This document shows positions 18,755-26,702 of a stretch of 64,000 bases of DNA, in pieces; within the stretch, counting starts at the first letter, position 1; each line of letters opens with the position of its first letter. This stretch comes from Alteromonas sp. MMG017 (GTDB taxonomy: Bacteria; Pseudomonadota; Gammaproteobacteria; Enterobacterales; Alteromonadaceae), in assembly GCF_018100795.1 (NCBI RefSeq), contig NZ_JAGJDY010000004.1:124001-188000 (forward strand), read 5' to 3'. A program made the position numbers and the translations under genes. The notes beneath the pieces are model-generated. The model had not been told where the DNA came from. It made no database searches and saw nothing but the letters and a program-made list of their open reading frames with translations.

Positions 18755-20331
18755 GCGTTTGCTCCTTTAGCATCAAAGTCGATAAGGTCATCGTCTTCAT
18801 CAGTAGTGCGATCTTCAGGAGGCACAGGGCCTTTTTTGGCGAATTTTTTCATTAAGTAAAAGGCCACAATGAACATCACGGTGTAAAACGCTGAATAAGC
18901 AACTAACGTGGTGACAATGTCTGAGATAGACAGATTAGACGTTGATGCATGCACTGGCAGAATCTCTGCAATGGACCAAGGCTGGCGACCAAACTCAGCC
19001 ACAAACCAACCGGCTTCACACGCAACCCAAGGTAACGGCAAGCTATACAATGACGCTTTCAACAACCAGCGAGGCTGGGTAATTTTGTGTTTAGTACTGT
19101 AATAGAAGGCGGCTAAAAACACGGCTAGCATGATAAAACCTGATGCCACCATTAAGCGGAAACTCCAAAACAAGGGCGCAACTTTAGGGATACTGTAATC
19201 TACTGCTTTTTGTAAGGCCGCTTCAGAAGGTTGAGTCACATCATCCGTAAATGGCTCTAATAACATGGCATAGCCCATGTTGTCTTTGTGCGCCTCAAAC
19301 AGCGCGAGCTCATCTGCTGTGGCCGTTCCTTCTCTCACGCTATCGAGCAAAGCGTATGCTTTAATACCATCAAGAATACGTAAGCGGTTCTCGGCTTTAA
19401 TATCTTTTAAGCCTTTCACTTCCTCGGTAAGAGAACGAGTCGCTATAATGCCCATCGCCCAAGGAATTTGAACGGCGTATTCGGTTTCTTCTTTTTCATC
19501 GTTGGGAATACCAAAAAGGGTGAAAGGCGCTGGTGCTGGGTGAGTCTCATATTCTGCTTCAACCGCGGCCAATTTTACTTTTTGCACTTCTCCTAACTCG
19601 TAGCCACTTTCATCCCCCAGCACAATAACTGACAAGGTAGCCGCTAAGCCGAAGCTAGCAGCAATGGCAAAGGAACGGCGAGCGAAGGCAATATGCTTGT
19701 GGTTAAGTAAGTAATAACTAGAGATCGCCAATACAAACATAGCACCGGTTACGTAGCCGGCTGAAACGGTGTGCACAAACTTAACTTGCGCTACAGGGTT
19801 AAAGATAACTTCAGCAAAACTTGTCATTTCCATACGCATGGCTTCAAAGTTAAATTCTGCGCCTACGGGGTATTGCATCCAACCATTCGCAATGAGTATC
19901 CATAGTGCTGAGAAATTAGAACCAATAGCCACTAACCATGTGGTCATTAAATGTCTTCCCTTCGACATTTTGTCCCAGCCAAAGAAAAATAGCCCAACGA
20001 AGGTTGACTCTAGGAAGAACGCCATCAAACCTTCAATAGCCAGGGGCGCCCCGAAAATATCCCCAACATAGTGAGAATAGTATGACCAATTCATCCCGAA
20101 CTGGAACTCCATTGTGAGGCCGGTAGCCACACCGATGGCGAAGTTAATACCAAACAACTTGCCCCAAAACTGAGTCATCTGTTTGTAAATTTCTTTGCCT
20201 GTCATCACATAAACGGATTCCATAATGGCAAGCATGAAACTCAACCCTAAGGTTAAGGGCACAAATATAAAGTGGAACATTGCAGTTAGCGCAAATTGCC
20301 ACCGCGATAGTTCGACTAACGTATCGCTCAT
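18751..20331 (-). CDS. cydA: Cytochrome bd ubiquinol oxidase subunit I
   Basis: Catalytic subunit carrying haems b558, b595 and d. His20 in TAMFHFIFVPLTLGLS corresponds to the E. coli His19 haem ligand. Segments such as FGMNWSYYSHYVGDIFGAPLAIEGL and GWFVAEFGRQPW are diagnostic. The length of 526 residues and the long quinol loop (about residues 250-370) place it with the E. coli-type long-Q-loop enzymes. It is first in the cydABX operon. A possible FNR site lies about 205 bp upstream, which fits induction at low oxygen. Confidence 0.96.
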   Translation of the reverse strand: MSDTLVELSRWQFALTAMFHFIFVPLTLGLSFMLAIMESVYVMTGKEIYKQMTQFWGKLFGINFAIGVATGLTMEFQFGMNWSYYSHYVGDIFGAPLAIEGLMAFFLESTFVGLFFFGWDKMSKGRHLMTTWLVAIGSNFSALWILIANGWMQYPVGAEFNFEAMRMEMTSFAEVIFNPVAQVKFVHTVSAGYVTGAMFVLAISSYYLLNHKHIAFARRSFAIAASFGLAATLSVIVLGDESGYELGEVQKVKLAAVEAEYETHPAPAPFTLFGIPNDEKEETEYAVQIPWAMGIIATRSLTEEVKGLKDIKAENRLRILDGIKAYALLDSVREGTATADELALFEAHKDNMGYAMLLEPFTDDVTQPSEAALQKAVDYSIPKVAPLFWSFRLMVASGFIMLAVFLAAFYYSTKHKITQPRWLLKASLYSLPLPWVACEAGWFVAEFGRQPWSIAEILPVHASTSNLSISDIVTTLVAYSAFYTVMFIVAFYLMKKFAKKGPVPPEDRTTDEDDDLIDFDAKGANA

Positions 20332-20536
20332 GGGTTTTCTCCCTAGTTAAAAACAGTACGGCAAGCCGCTAAAAATTCTATTTAAATCAACAGCCTTAAT
20401 TAAAAGAGCGCACCGTAAGACTTATACTTCTGTATGAGGTTTAGCAAGCTTTGCGCCAGCTAAGGCACCACTGCCCCTAACCTTTAGTATTCCCTACTGT
20501 GCGGCGCAATTATTCCATTAAGTCGAACTAGCCGCG

Positions 20537-20550
20537 TTGATCCATCTCAA
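20537..20550. promoter_or_regulatory. FNR-like site upstream of cydA
   Basis: TTGATCCATCTCAA matches the FNR/CRP-type consensus TTGAT-N4-ATCAA at nine of ten positions. Oxygen control of cyd operons by FNR and ArcA is established in enterobacteria. The distance to cydA (about 205 bp) is long but similar to the spread of cyd promoters in E. coli. Confidence 0.4.
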
Positions 20551-20723
20551 ACAAGACGAGAGGAAACTGCGCCAAAAATGACAATTGCCGCCATTTTTGA
20601 CATTAAAGTCACATTAAATGATAAGTAGGAAACAGAGCGTGGAGCCTTTGCAAAAAACGCTGCTAAAAAACAAGAGAGGAAAGAGAAGAAAGTGAAAAAG
20701 ATAGGAGTTAGGTAATAGGTGGC

Positions 20724-20744
20724 AGGAGATAGGAGATAGGAGAT
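20724..20744. repeat. 7-bp tandem repeat (AGGAGAT x3)
   Basis: Three exact AGGAGAT copies run head to tail. Degenerate relatives (ATAGGAG, TTAGGTA, ATAGGTGGC) lie just to the left from about 20700. It looks like a short intergenic simple repeat, and slippage could change its length between strains. Confidence 0.6.
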
Positions 20745-20799
20745 AAAAAGATACAACGGATGCCGATAAAGGCCCGTTGCATCTTCTTAAAATATAAAG

Positions 20800-21438
20800 C
20801 TATTCGGGTGAATAGGTAAGCGTGAAAGCACCTCTTAAACTTCCCGGCGCAAAGCCCGTTGCGGTATCTTCTGGGTATTTTTCTTTAATAATATCAATCA
20901 CAGCAGGTGCCACATTGTTACCATGACACGCCGTACACACTTGCCCTGTAACAATCGCTGACATATAGCGCAATTCGCCAGTTTCCTCATCCCACTGCGA
21001 TGCTTCTAGCGGCATAGGCAATTGCTTAGATAATGCGTCAGCAAACTCATGCAATTGGGCTTCCTCCCACGCATCAGGTTTGTTGCCTTGATTACGCACA
21101 CGAAGCGCTGTGCGTCCTACTGTCCAACCATCCTTTTTGAGCGCTTCTGCGATAGGCCCAGCAGCCACATAACACTCCTCTACCCCGGCTTCTAAGCCTC
21201 CTTTTGAAATGGCTTGTTTAAGCCTAGCTTTTAACGCCCCACCTAATGCTTTGGCGTTACTACGTGCCTGATTTAGCTTATCTTCGGGGCCTGCTAGGGT
21301 GGTTTCAGTTACGTGTTTTGTCACTATGCTGTCTTGCGGCTGCGGCATTTCAGCCGCCAGTGCAGTTGACAGCGCGGTTGATAGTGGGGTTGATAAAAAG
21401 AACCCACTTATTACACCGGCCGTTAATCTCATTTTCAT
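20800..21438 (-). CDS. Periplasmic DUF3365 (Tll0287-like) c-type haem protein
   Basis: An exported protein with one haem-binding CTACH motif near its C-terminus. The DUF3365/Tll0287 family has a PAS-like fold with covalently bound haem and is thought to act in redox or gas sensing. The start is set at 21438 (MKMRLTAG...) because GAGG lies 8 nt upstream and a sigma-54 promoter ends just before it; a start at 21462 would leave almost no leader. The signal peptide ends near ALAAE. It is divergent from a sigma-54 activator, its likely regulator. Position beside the bd oxidase genes suggests a respiratory or redox role, which is inference. Confidence 0.75.
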   Translation of the reverse strand: MKMRLTAGVISGFFLSTPLSTALSTALAAEMPQPQDSIVTKHVTETTLAGPEDKLNQARSNAKALGGALKARLKQAISKGGLEAGVEECYVAAGPIAEALKKDGWTVGRTALRVRNQGNKPDAWEEAQLHEFADALSKQLPMPLEASQWDEETGELRYMSAIVTGQVCTACHGNNVAPAVIDIIKEKYPEDTATGFAPGSLRGAFTLTYSPE

Positions 21439-21478
21439 ATTCTTTACCTCAATGGGGAGCATTACCTACCAACATAAG

Positions 21479-21495
21479 TACAAGGCGCGTGCCAA
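21479..21495 (-). promoter_or_regulatory. Sigma-54 (RpoN) promoter for the DUF3365 gene
   Basis: Read on the minus strand, TTGGCACGCGCCTTGTA matches the RpoN consensus TTGGCACG-N4-TTGCW except for one base in the -12 element (GT for GC). The required 10-bp spacing from GG is exact. The start site would be near 21468, 30 nt before the chosen start codon. The divergent gene encodes a sigma-54 activator. Confidence 0.7.
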
Positions 21496-21527
21496 TGTGA
21501 TACCTTAAACCTAGATTAGTTATCTTG

Positions 21528-21563
21528 TGGGTATAGACTGTGCGCATACGTCATTCATACCCA
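21528..21563. promoter_or_regulatory. Candidate upstream activator site
   Basis: TGGGTAT (21528-21534) and ATACCCA (21557-21563) are exact inverted copies 29 bp apart centre to centre. They lie 50-80 bp upstream of the sigma-54 promoter, the usual place for an enhancer-binding protein, and just before the start of that activator's own gene. Confidence 0.4.
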
Positions 21564-21590
21564 ACCCGTATCGCTAGGTGAAGCTGTTAC

Positions 21591-22877
21591 ATGAATATCT
21601 CGATTGTTCAGGCAATGATAGATGCCATCGATAAACCTGCTATTTTCATTAATCATCAGTATGTAATAGAAGCGGTTAATCAGCCTTATCGCAATACCTA
21701 TCCTGTGGATATTATTCCGGGGAAAAGCCAGTGCTTTAAAGTGTCTCACGGGAATACCAAGCCTTGTGATCAATGCGGCGAAAGTTGCCCTATACAGCAA
21801 TGTAAAGAAACCGGTCGAGCAGCAAGCGTAGTACATATTCATACCACCAATAGCGGCCAAAGCTACTGTGATATTCTCATGCGCCCGGTGCACGATGCTA
21901 ACGGCGACCTGCTTGGCTACTTAGAAATATTGGATAAACTCGCGTTTGCCTCTAATTACCCTAACAAGGGAAAAATGATAGGTGAATCTGCCGCCTTCAA
22001 AGCCATGCTGAATAAAATTAACCGAGCCGCAAAATCCGATATAGCCGTGTTACTTCAAGGAGAAACAGGGACAGGTAAAGAGCTGGTTTCTCATGCCCTA
22101 CACACCAGCAGCCACCGCGCCGAAAAGCCTTTTGTCGTAATAGAGTGTACGGGGTTAGCGGATTCACTTTTTGAGTCTGAATTATTCGGCTACGAGAAAG
22201 GCGCTTTCACTGGCGCGCAGTCGAACAAGAAAGGGTTGGTTGATGCCGCCCAAGGCGGAACCCTATTTTTTGACGAAATCGGCGATGTCCCCCTTACCAT
22301 GCAAGTGAAATTATTGCGGCTGCTTGAAACCCAAACCTACCGCCCAGTAGGAAGCGTTCAAGTTAAAAAGGCCGATTTTCGTTTAGTGTGCGCGACGCAT
22401 AAAGACTTAAAATCCTTAGTAGAAAAAGGCGAATTTAGACAAGATCTCTATTATCGAATTGCGGGCTTCCCTATACATCTTCCGCCGCTTCGCGAGCGCC
22501 AAAGCGATATCCCTATGCTGTGCAGCCATATGTTGCACGAACTTCCCTCGAAAAAACGCTTACACAAGTCGACTATTGAAGTGCTAAGTCATTACACCTA
22601 CCCAGGTAACATTCGAGAGCTTAAAAATATTGTAGAACAAGCGTATTTGTTGGCAGATGAAAATGTTATTTATCCAACCGACTTACCCGAGTTAATCAGC
22701 GAGCCCACTACTCATAGTAACGCGAGCATTGTTACTCTGGAAGTTGCTGAAGCTAAGTACCTTGAAGAGGTGGTAGCAAAGCACGAAGGCAGTATAGATT
22801 CCCTTGCCGTAGCACTGGGTGTTAGCCAACGGACCTTATACCGTAAACTTCAAGCGCTAGGGTTAAGGGTTAAATAG
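21591..22877 (+). CDS. Sigma-54-dependent activator with cysteine-rich PAS sensor domain
   Basis: A cytoplasmic enhancer-binding protein of 428 residues. Residues 1-125 form a PAS-like domain with a cysteine cluster (Cys at about 47, 59, 62, 66, 71 in [15 protein letters not shown]), which suggests a metal or iron-sulfur redox centre. The AAA+ domain follows, with Walker A GETGTGKE, the sigma-54 contact loop GAFTGA, Walker B TLFFDEIG and the arginine-finger region [11 protein letters not shown] Fis-type helix-turn-helix ([24 protein letters not shown]) closes it. The intact GAFTGA loop means it should activate RpoN promoters. The obvious target is the divergent DUF3365 gene, which has such a promoter. 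Confidence 0.88.
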   Translation: MNISIVQAMIDAIDKPAIFINHQYVIEAVNQPYRNTYPVDIIPGKSQCFKVSHGNTKPCDQCGESCPIQQCKETGRAASVVHIHTTNSGQSYCDILMRPVHDANGDLLGYLEILDKLAFASNYPNKGKMIGESAAFKAMLNKINRAAKSDIAVLLQGETGTGKELVSHALHTSSHRAEKPFVVIECTGLADSLFESELFGYEKGAFTGAQSNKKGLVDAAQGGTLFFDEIGDVPLTMQVKLLRLLETQTYRPVGSVQVKKADFRLVCATHKDLKSLVEKGEFRQDLYYRIAGFPIHLPPLRERQSDIPMLCSHMLHELPSKKRLHKSTIEVLSHYTYPGNIRELKNIVEQAYLLADENVIYPTDLPELISEPTTHSNASIVTLEVAEAKYLEEVVAKHEGSIDSLAVALGVSQRTLYRKLQALGLRVK

Positions 22878-22954
22878 CTCGCAGTAAAAACCCCTTTCAA
22901 CATCCTATATTTAACGTATTATTAAATAAGTTTCGGTAGAAATAGAATACTGCT

Positions 22955-23383
22955 TTGCCATTGAAGTCATTATTTACACTGCTAGTATGCCTAACCCTGC
23001 TATTGCAAAACGCAATGGCCTTGGGGCTTGCGGCCGTTTCAATGGAAAAAGCACAGCGATTTACTACCGAGTTTAATGACAGCAACAACGATATAGAGCT
23101 GATTTGTACCGGCAATACCATGCGCTGGATATCATTAAGCGCGACTGAAGGTGCTGGTGAGTTTGTTTATGTTAGTGTAGATATCAGCAAGATACCGGTA
23201 GAACATATCGACTGTACCAACAGCCTGCTTTCTGACTTGCCCAACGCCGTCACGGCACCTGATTTTTCACTTCCTTTAGTCACCTTTGTTCGTTTTAACA
23301 ACCTTGCTACTGCCATTGCACAGCGCCCCTATACGGCATACGCCTACGCGACTGGGCTCTCCCGTGCTCCGCCCCTTTCATAG
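22955..23383 (+). CDS. Small exported DUF2946-like protein
   Basis: A 142-residue protein with a hydrophobic signal (LFTLLVCLTLLLQNAMA), two spaced cysteines and a C-terminal RAPP motif. It resembles the DUF2946 family, often found beside copper or other metal TonB receptors; function unknown. The only available starts are TTG codons (22955 or 22961) without a strong ribosome site, so the exact start is uncertain. It precedes the TonB receptor at 23462 by 78 bp and may be co-transcribed. Confidence 0.55.
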   Translation: MPLKSLFTLLVCLTLLLQNAMALGLAAVSMEKAQRFTTEFNDSNNDIELICTGNTMRWISLSATEGAGEFVYVSVDISKIPVEHIDCTNSLLSDLPNAVTAPDFSLPLVTFVRFNNLATAIAQRPYTAYAYATGLSRAPPLS

Positions 23384-23461
23384 TTTAGCCATCACACTTT
23401 ATTTATAACGCGCTTTTATCAGTTTTATCGCTGATGTTGTTTAATTAAAAATGGACTAATT

Positions 23462-25555
23462 ATGAAAAAAACAGCCATTGCACTAGCAGTATGTACTGCT
23501 GGCTTTTCCCCTTTTTTGTATGCTCAAGACACCGCTTCAACCGAAGTTATTACCGTTATTGGCGAGCCACTAACCCTTACCAGTAATGCACCAGTTTCCG
23601 CCTCTAACAATACGGAAGCTGACTATGGCGATCAGCTTGCTACGCTACCCGGCGTGACTATTTCTCGAAATGGTCCGGTGACAGGGTTAGTACAATATCG
23701 CGGCCTTTATGGTGACAGAGTAGGCGTGACTATTGATGGGGTAGATATCGCGGGCGCTGGCCCTAATGCCATGGATTCCCCGCTGTCGCATGTATTACCT
23801 GAACCAGGCCTTCAGGCCGTATTGTATCGCGGAATAGTACCGGTGAGCGCAGGGGTTGAAACCTTAGGCGGTAAATTAGACATTCGTGCTGACGCTCAGC
23901 ACTTATTTTCTCAAGCCAATGGCCTGCAGTTTAATGCTAGCGCCAGTGCGTATTCTCCCGGCAATGCACAGCAATACCAAGCCAATGCATTTTACGGCGC
24001 GGCCAATGGTTTTATCAGCGGCGCATTTACCCACCAGCAACGTGACGAACGTGAGGCTGGCTCTAACGATGCAGGCTCAAGCATTGCCATCCCTAATTCT
24101 CAGTATCAAAGAAACGGCGGAAAGCTTCGCGCGGGTTATCGTTGGGGCAAGCATAGCCTAGATGTGAGCTACCAAACGCTAAATACCAACAACAGTGGCA
24201 CCGCAGCCCTTGCAATGGATATTACTTTTATAGACGCCGCATGGTATCGCTTAGGTTATCAGTACCAAGCCAGTGACGATCGCACGGTGAAAGTAAAAGT
24301 GTTTGGGAATAGCAATCAGCACGCCATGGATAATGCATCCCAGCGCGCGGTTTCAATGGCTAGTATGGCCAGACAAAACGACGCCGACTCCGTTGCACAA
24401 GGTATAGAGGCAACCTACATCACCCCTGCCCTTGATGGTGAACTTGAAGTAGGTTTTAGTCATTTATACAGCCGAAATAACTCTGTTATCACCAACCCGA
24501 ATAACAGCGCTTTTTACATCAATAACTTTAGCGATATTACCCGCGATACCTATAGTGGTTTTACCGAGTGGCATCGAGCAACCGACACCGCTGACTATTT
24601 ACTAGGCCTTCGCTACACACAAATCGATATGGACGCCGATGCGATAGACTCTAACATGGTGATGATGAATGATGCCGTCGCCATGCTAGCGTCTAACTTC
24701 AACAATGCTGAACGTAGTGAAACCTACAATATGCTAGATGCAGCGGCCACCATTCAAATCCCCGTTAGCGACACGGTGACGGTATTTACGGGTATCTCGC
24801 AAAAAAACCGTGCACCCAACTATTACGAACGCTACACCTGGTTACCGTTAGGGATTACAGGTGGCATGGCTGACGGGTTCAATTACATTGGTAATCTAGA
24901 ACTTGATAACGAAACCGCTCGCCAGATTGAATTTGGTATCACCTACAGCGAAAACGATTGGACTGTTTCACCCCGGCTTTATTACCAAGACATAGAAGAC
25001 TACATTGCTGGCACACCGAGCAGTAATGCGGCCGCAATTATGTTCTCGACTATGATGGGGTCGGATACGCCGTTTCAGTGGACCAACACAGACGCCATTA
25101 TTAAAGGGCTAGATGTGACGGTTAGCGGCAAACTATCGAGTAACCTGCTGCTAACCTCTACCGCCAGCGTTAGTCATGGAAATAGAGACGACATAGACGA
25201 CGCGCTATTTCGTATTGCCCCTGAGCAATTGACGACTCGTATAGAGTGGCAAAGCCAGCTCATGCAATCCCCGCTGATGTTGTCGGTTACCTCGCATTTA
25301 GTGGGCGCACAGAATCATACCTCTGCGCTACAAAATGAAAGTAGTACAGCAGGTTACGGGCTTGTACATTTAGGCGCGCGATGGCAGCTAAGCCAAGGCT
25401 TTAGCGTGTTGGCACAACTTCAAAATGCCTTTGATAAGTATTATACCGCTCACACTGCGGGGGTTAATCGGGTATCAAATGCCGATATTGCGGTAGGAGA
25501 TAAATTACCGGGAACAGGCAGGGAATGGCAGGTCTCAATGAGCTACCGCTTTTAA
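23462..25555 (+). CDS. TonB-dependent receptor, possibly for a metal
   Basis: A 697-residue receptor with signal peptide MKKTAIALAVCTAGF...YAQ, TonB box VITVIGEPL and a plug with LPGVTISRNGPVTGLVQYRG and VTIDGVDIAGAGPNAMDSPLSHV. It ends in VSMSYRF. The barrel has methionine-dense stretches (SNMVMMNDAVAML, SMASMARQ, IMFSTMMGSD). Together with the DUF2946-like neighbour this recalls OprC/NosA-type copper receptors. The overall fold is certain; the metal ligand is inference. No Fur box is evident upstream. Confidence 0.8.
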   Translation: MKKTAIALAVCTAGFSPFLYAQDTASTEVITVIGEPLTLTSNAPVSASNNTEADYGDQLATLPGVTISRNGPVTGLVQYRGLYGDRVGVTIDGVDIAGAGPNAMDSPLSHVLPEPGLQAVLYRGIVPVSAGVETLGGKLDIRADAQHLFSQANGLQFNASASAYSPGNAQQYQANAFYGAANGFISGAFTHQQRDEREAGSNDAGSSIAIPNSQYQRNGGKLRAGYRWGKHSLDVSYQTLNTNNSGTAALAMDITFIDAAWYRLGYQYQASDDRTVKVKVFGNSNQHAMDNASQRAVSMASMARQNDADSVAQGIEATYITPALDGELEVGFSHLYSRNNSVITNPNNSAFYINNFSDITRDTYSGFTEWHRATDTADYLLGLRYTQIDMDADAIDSNMVMMNDAVAMLASNFNNAERSETYNMLDAAATIQIPVSDTVTVFTGISQKNRAPNYYERYTWLPLGITGGMADGFNYIGNLELDNETARQIEFGITYSENDWTVSPRLYYQDIEDYIAGTPSSNAAAIMFSTMMGSDTPFQWTNTDAIIKGLDVTVSGKLSSNLLLTSTASVSHGNRDDIDDALFRIAPEQLTTRIEWQSQLMQSPLMLSVTSHLVGAQNHTSALQNESSTAGYGLVHLGARWQLSQGFSVLAQLQNAFDKYYTAHTAGVNRVSNADIAVGDKLPGTGREWQVSMSYRF

Positions 25556-25612
25556 ATACCGCTAAGCTAGCCCCCAACATTAGCGGGCTAATAGAATAAA
25601 ACGTAAAGTAAG

Positions 25613-25636
25613 AGGCGCGAGTATGCGCCTTTTTCT
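25613..25636 (+). terminator. Terminator after the third TonB receptor
   Basis: AGGCGC, a 6-nt loop (GAGTAT) and GCGCCT followed by TTTTC. It is short but well placed 58 bp after the receptor stop. Confidence 0.65.
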
Positions 25637-25680
25637 CTTACCCTTCGAACTCATACAGAAAAGCCAACGAATGAGGTGGC

Positions 25681-26451
25681 CTACACTAATTCAAACACTG
25701 CCTGCACAATTAAGCGGATTGCTAATAAGGTAACGATAACCTTAAACAGCACGAGAAATTTATCGGCTGGAATCTTCTTGAGTACTTTTAGTCCCACGTA
25801 AGTCCCCACGGCACCACTTATAATCATGGCAAAAATTAATCCTAGCCATTGAAAAAAGGAGAAGCCTACAAAGGTAAAAACAAACGCTTTTAACCCATGT
25901 TGAAAGGTAAGGCACGAGGCCATGGTGGCGGTTATCTGCATTTTATTGTAATTGTTCCGATGCACAAACGCGGCAACTAGCGGCCCGGTAGCGCCTACAA
26001 ACATGGAGATTAACGTGGTAATTAACCCTGCTAAACTTCGACCAGCAGGTTGCATTTCTTGCGCCTTCGGTTTGCTGCCCCACACCAAAAACAAGATAAA
26101 ACCCGCCACAGCAAATTGAATAACCACTAAAGGCAATTGCACCACGATAAACGTAGCCAGTACCGCTCCTAACAACGCCCCAAATGAAAAGAACTTCACC
26201 ATGGACCAGTCAATATACCGAAAGGTCATTAACGCTCGGTTGCCGTTAGAACCTAACTGTACTAAGCCATGCACAGGAATAAGTGCAGAAACTGGTAAGC
26301 TTCCCGCCATTACCGCAATAAGCAACACGCCGCCGCCAATCCCAAAGGTAGCCGTTATTAAGGACGTGATGGTAGAGGTGGCAATCAACACGGCTGCGGT
26401 AGTGAGTGAGATAGCACCATCAGCGGTTAGCCAATAAGTAACAAGATCCAA
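25681..26451 (-). CDS. TauE/SafE-family membrane permease
   Basis: A 256-residue inner-membrane protein with about eight hydrophobic segments and the glycine-rich GIGGG motif in the first helices (TATFGIGGGVLL). The second repeat has VGATGPLVAAFVHRNN. TauE/SafE (DUF81) proteins move sulfite, sulfoacetate or other organosulfur anions, but many have unknown substrates. It is convergent with the TonB receptor and has no linked sulfur genes here, so the substrate stays open. Confidence 0.8.
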   Translation of the reverse strand: MDLVTYWLTADGAISLTTAAVLIATSTITSLITATFGIGGGVLLIAVMAGSLPVSALIPVHGLVQLGSNGNRALMTFRYIDWSMVKFFSFGALLGAVLATFIVVQLPLVVIQFAVAGFILFLVWGSKPKAQEMQPAGRSLAGLITTLISMFVGATGPLVAAFVHRNNYNKMQITATMASCLTFQHGLKAFVFTFVGFSFFQWLGLIFAMIISGAVGTYVGLKVLKKIPADKFLVLFKVIVTLLAIRLIVQAVFELV

Positions 26452-26702
26452 GTGCAGCCCCTTTTCGGTTTATTCATTTGTATTGGCCCCAGCGTAAACA
26501 AGGTGAAGAACGCGTATTACAGCTTGTCTTTTCTGAAGACAAATTTAAGGCACCTAGTAGCAATTCGTAACAAATTATCTGTAATTTGAACTTGTACATG
26601 CACTTTAGTGCAGGCATATTCTGCAATCTTCACTGCGCAACGAAACGGTATGTCTCTACATCGTCGATGCGAATTTACATGGATTTAGTTTAGGAAGTTA
26701 CG

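Larger units (their letters stand above)
20332..20799. other. Intergenic region upstream of cydA, 468 bp
   Basis: It contains an FNR-like box (20537-20550), an imperfect inverted repeat CAAAAATG...CATTTTTG (20573-20599) and a short-unit tandem repeat near 20724. A 69-codon frame over the repeats has no coding character and I do not call it. The cydA promoter is expected here. Confidence 0.5.

Noticed and set aside
20547..20756. 69-codon frame on the minus strand upstream of cydA
   Set aside because: It reads through the 7-bp repeat, is made of Phe/Leu/Ser-rich low-complexity sequence and lacks a ribosome site.
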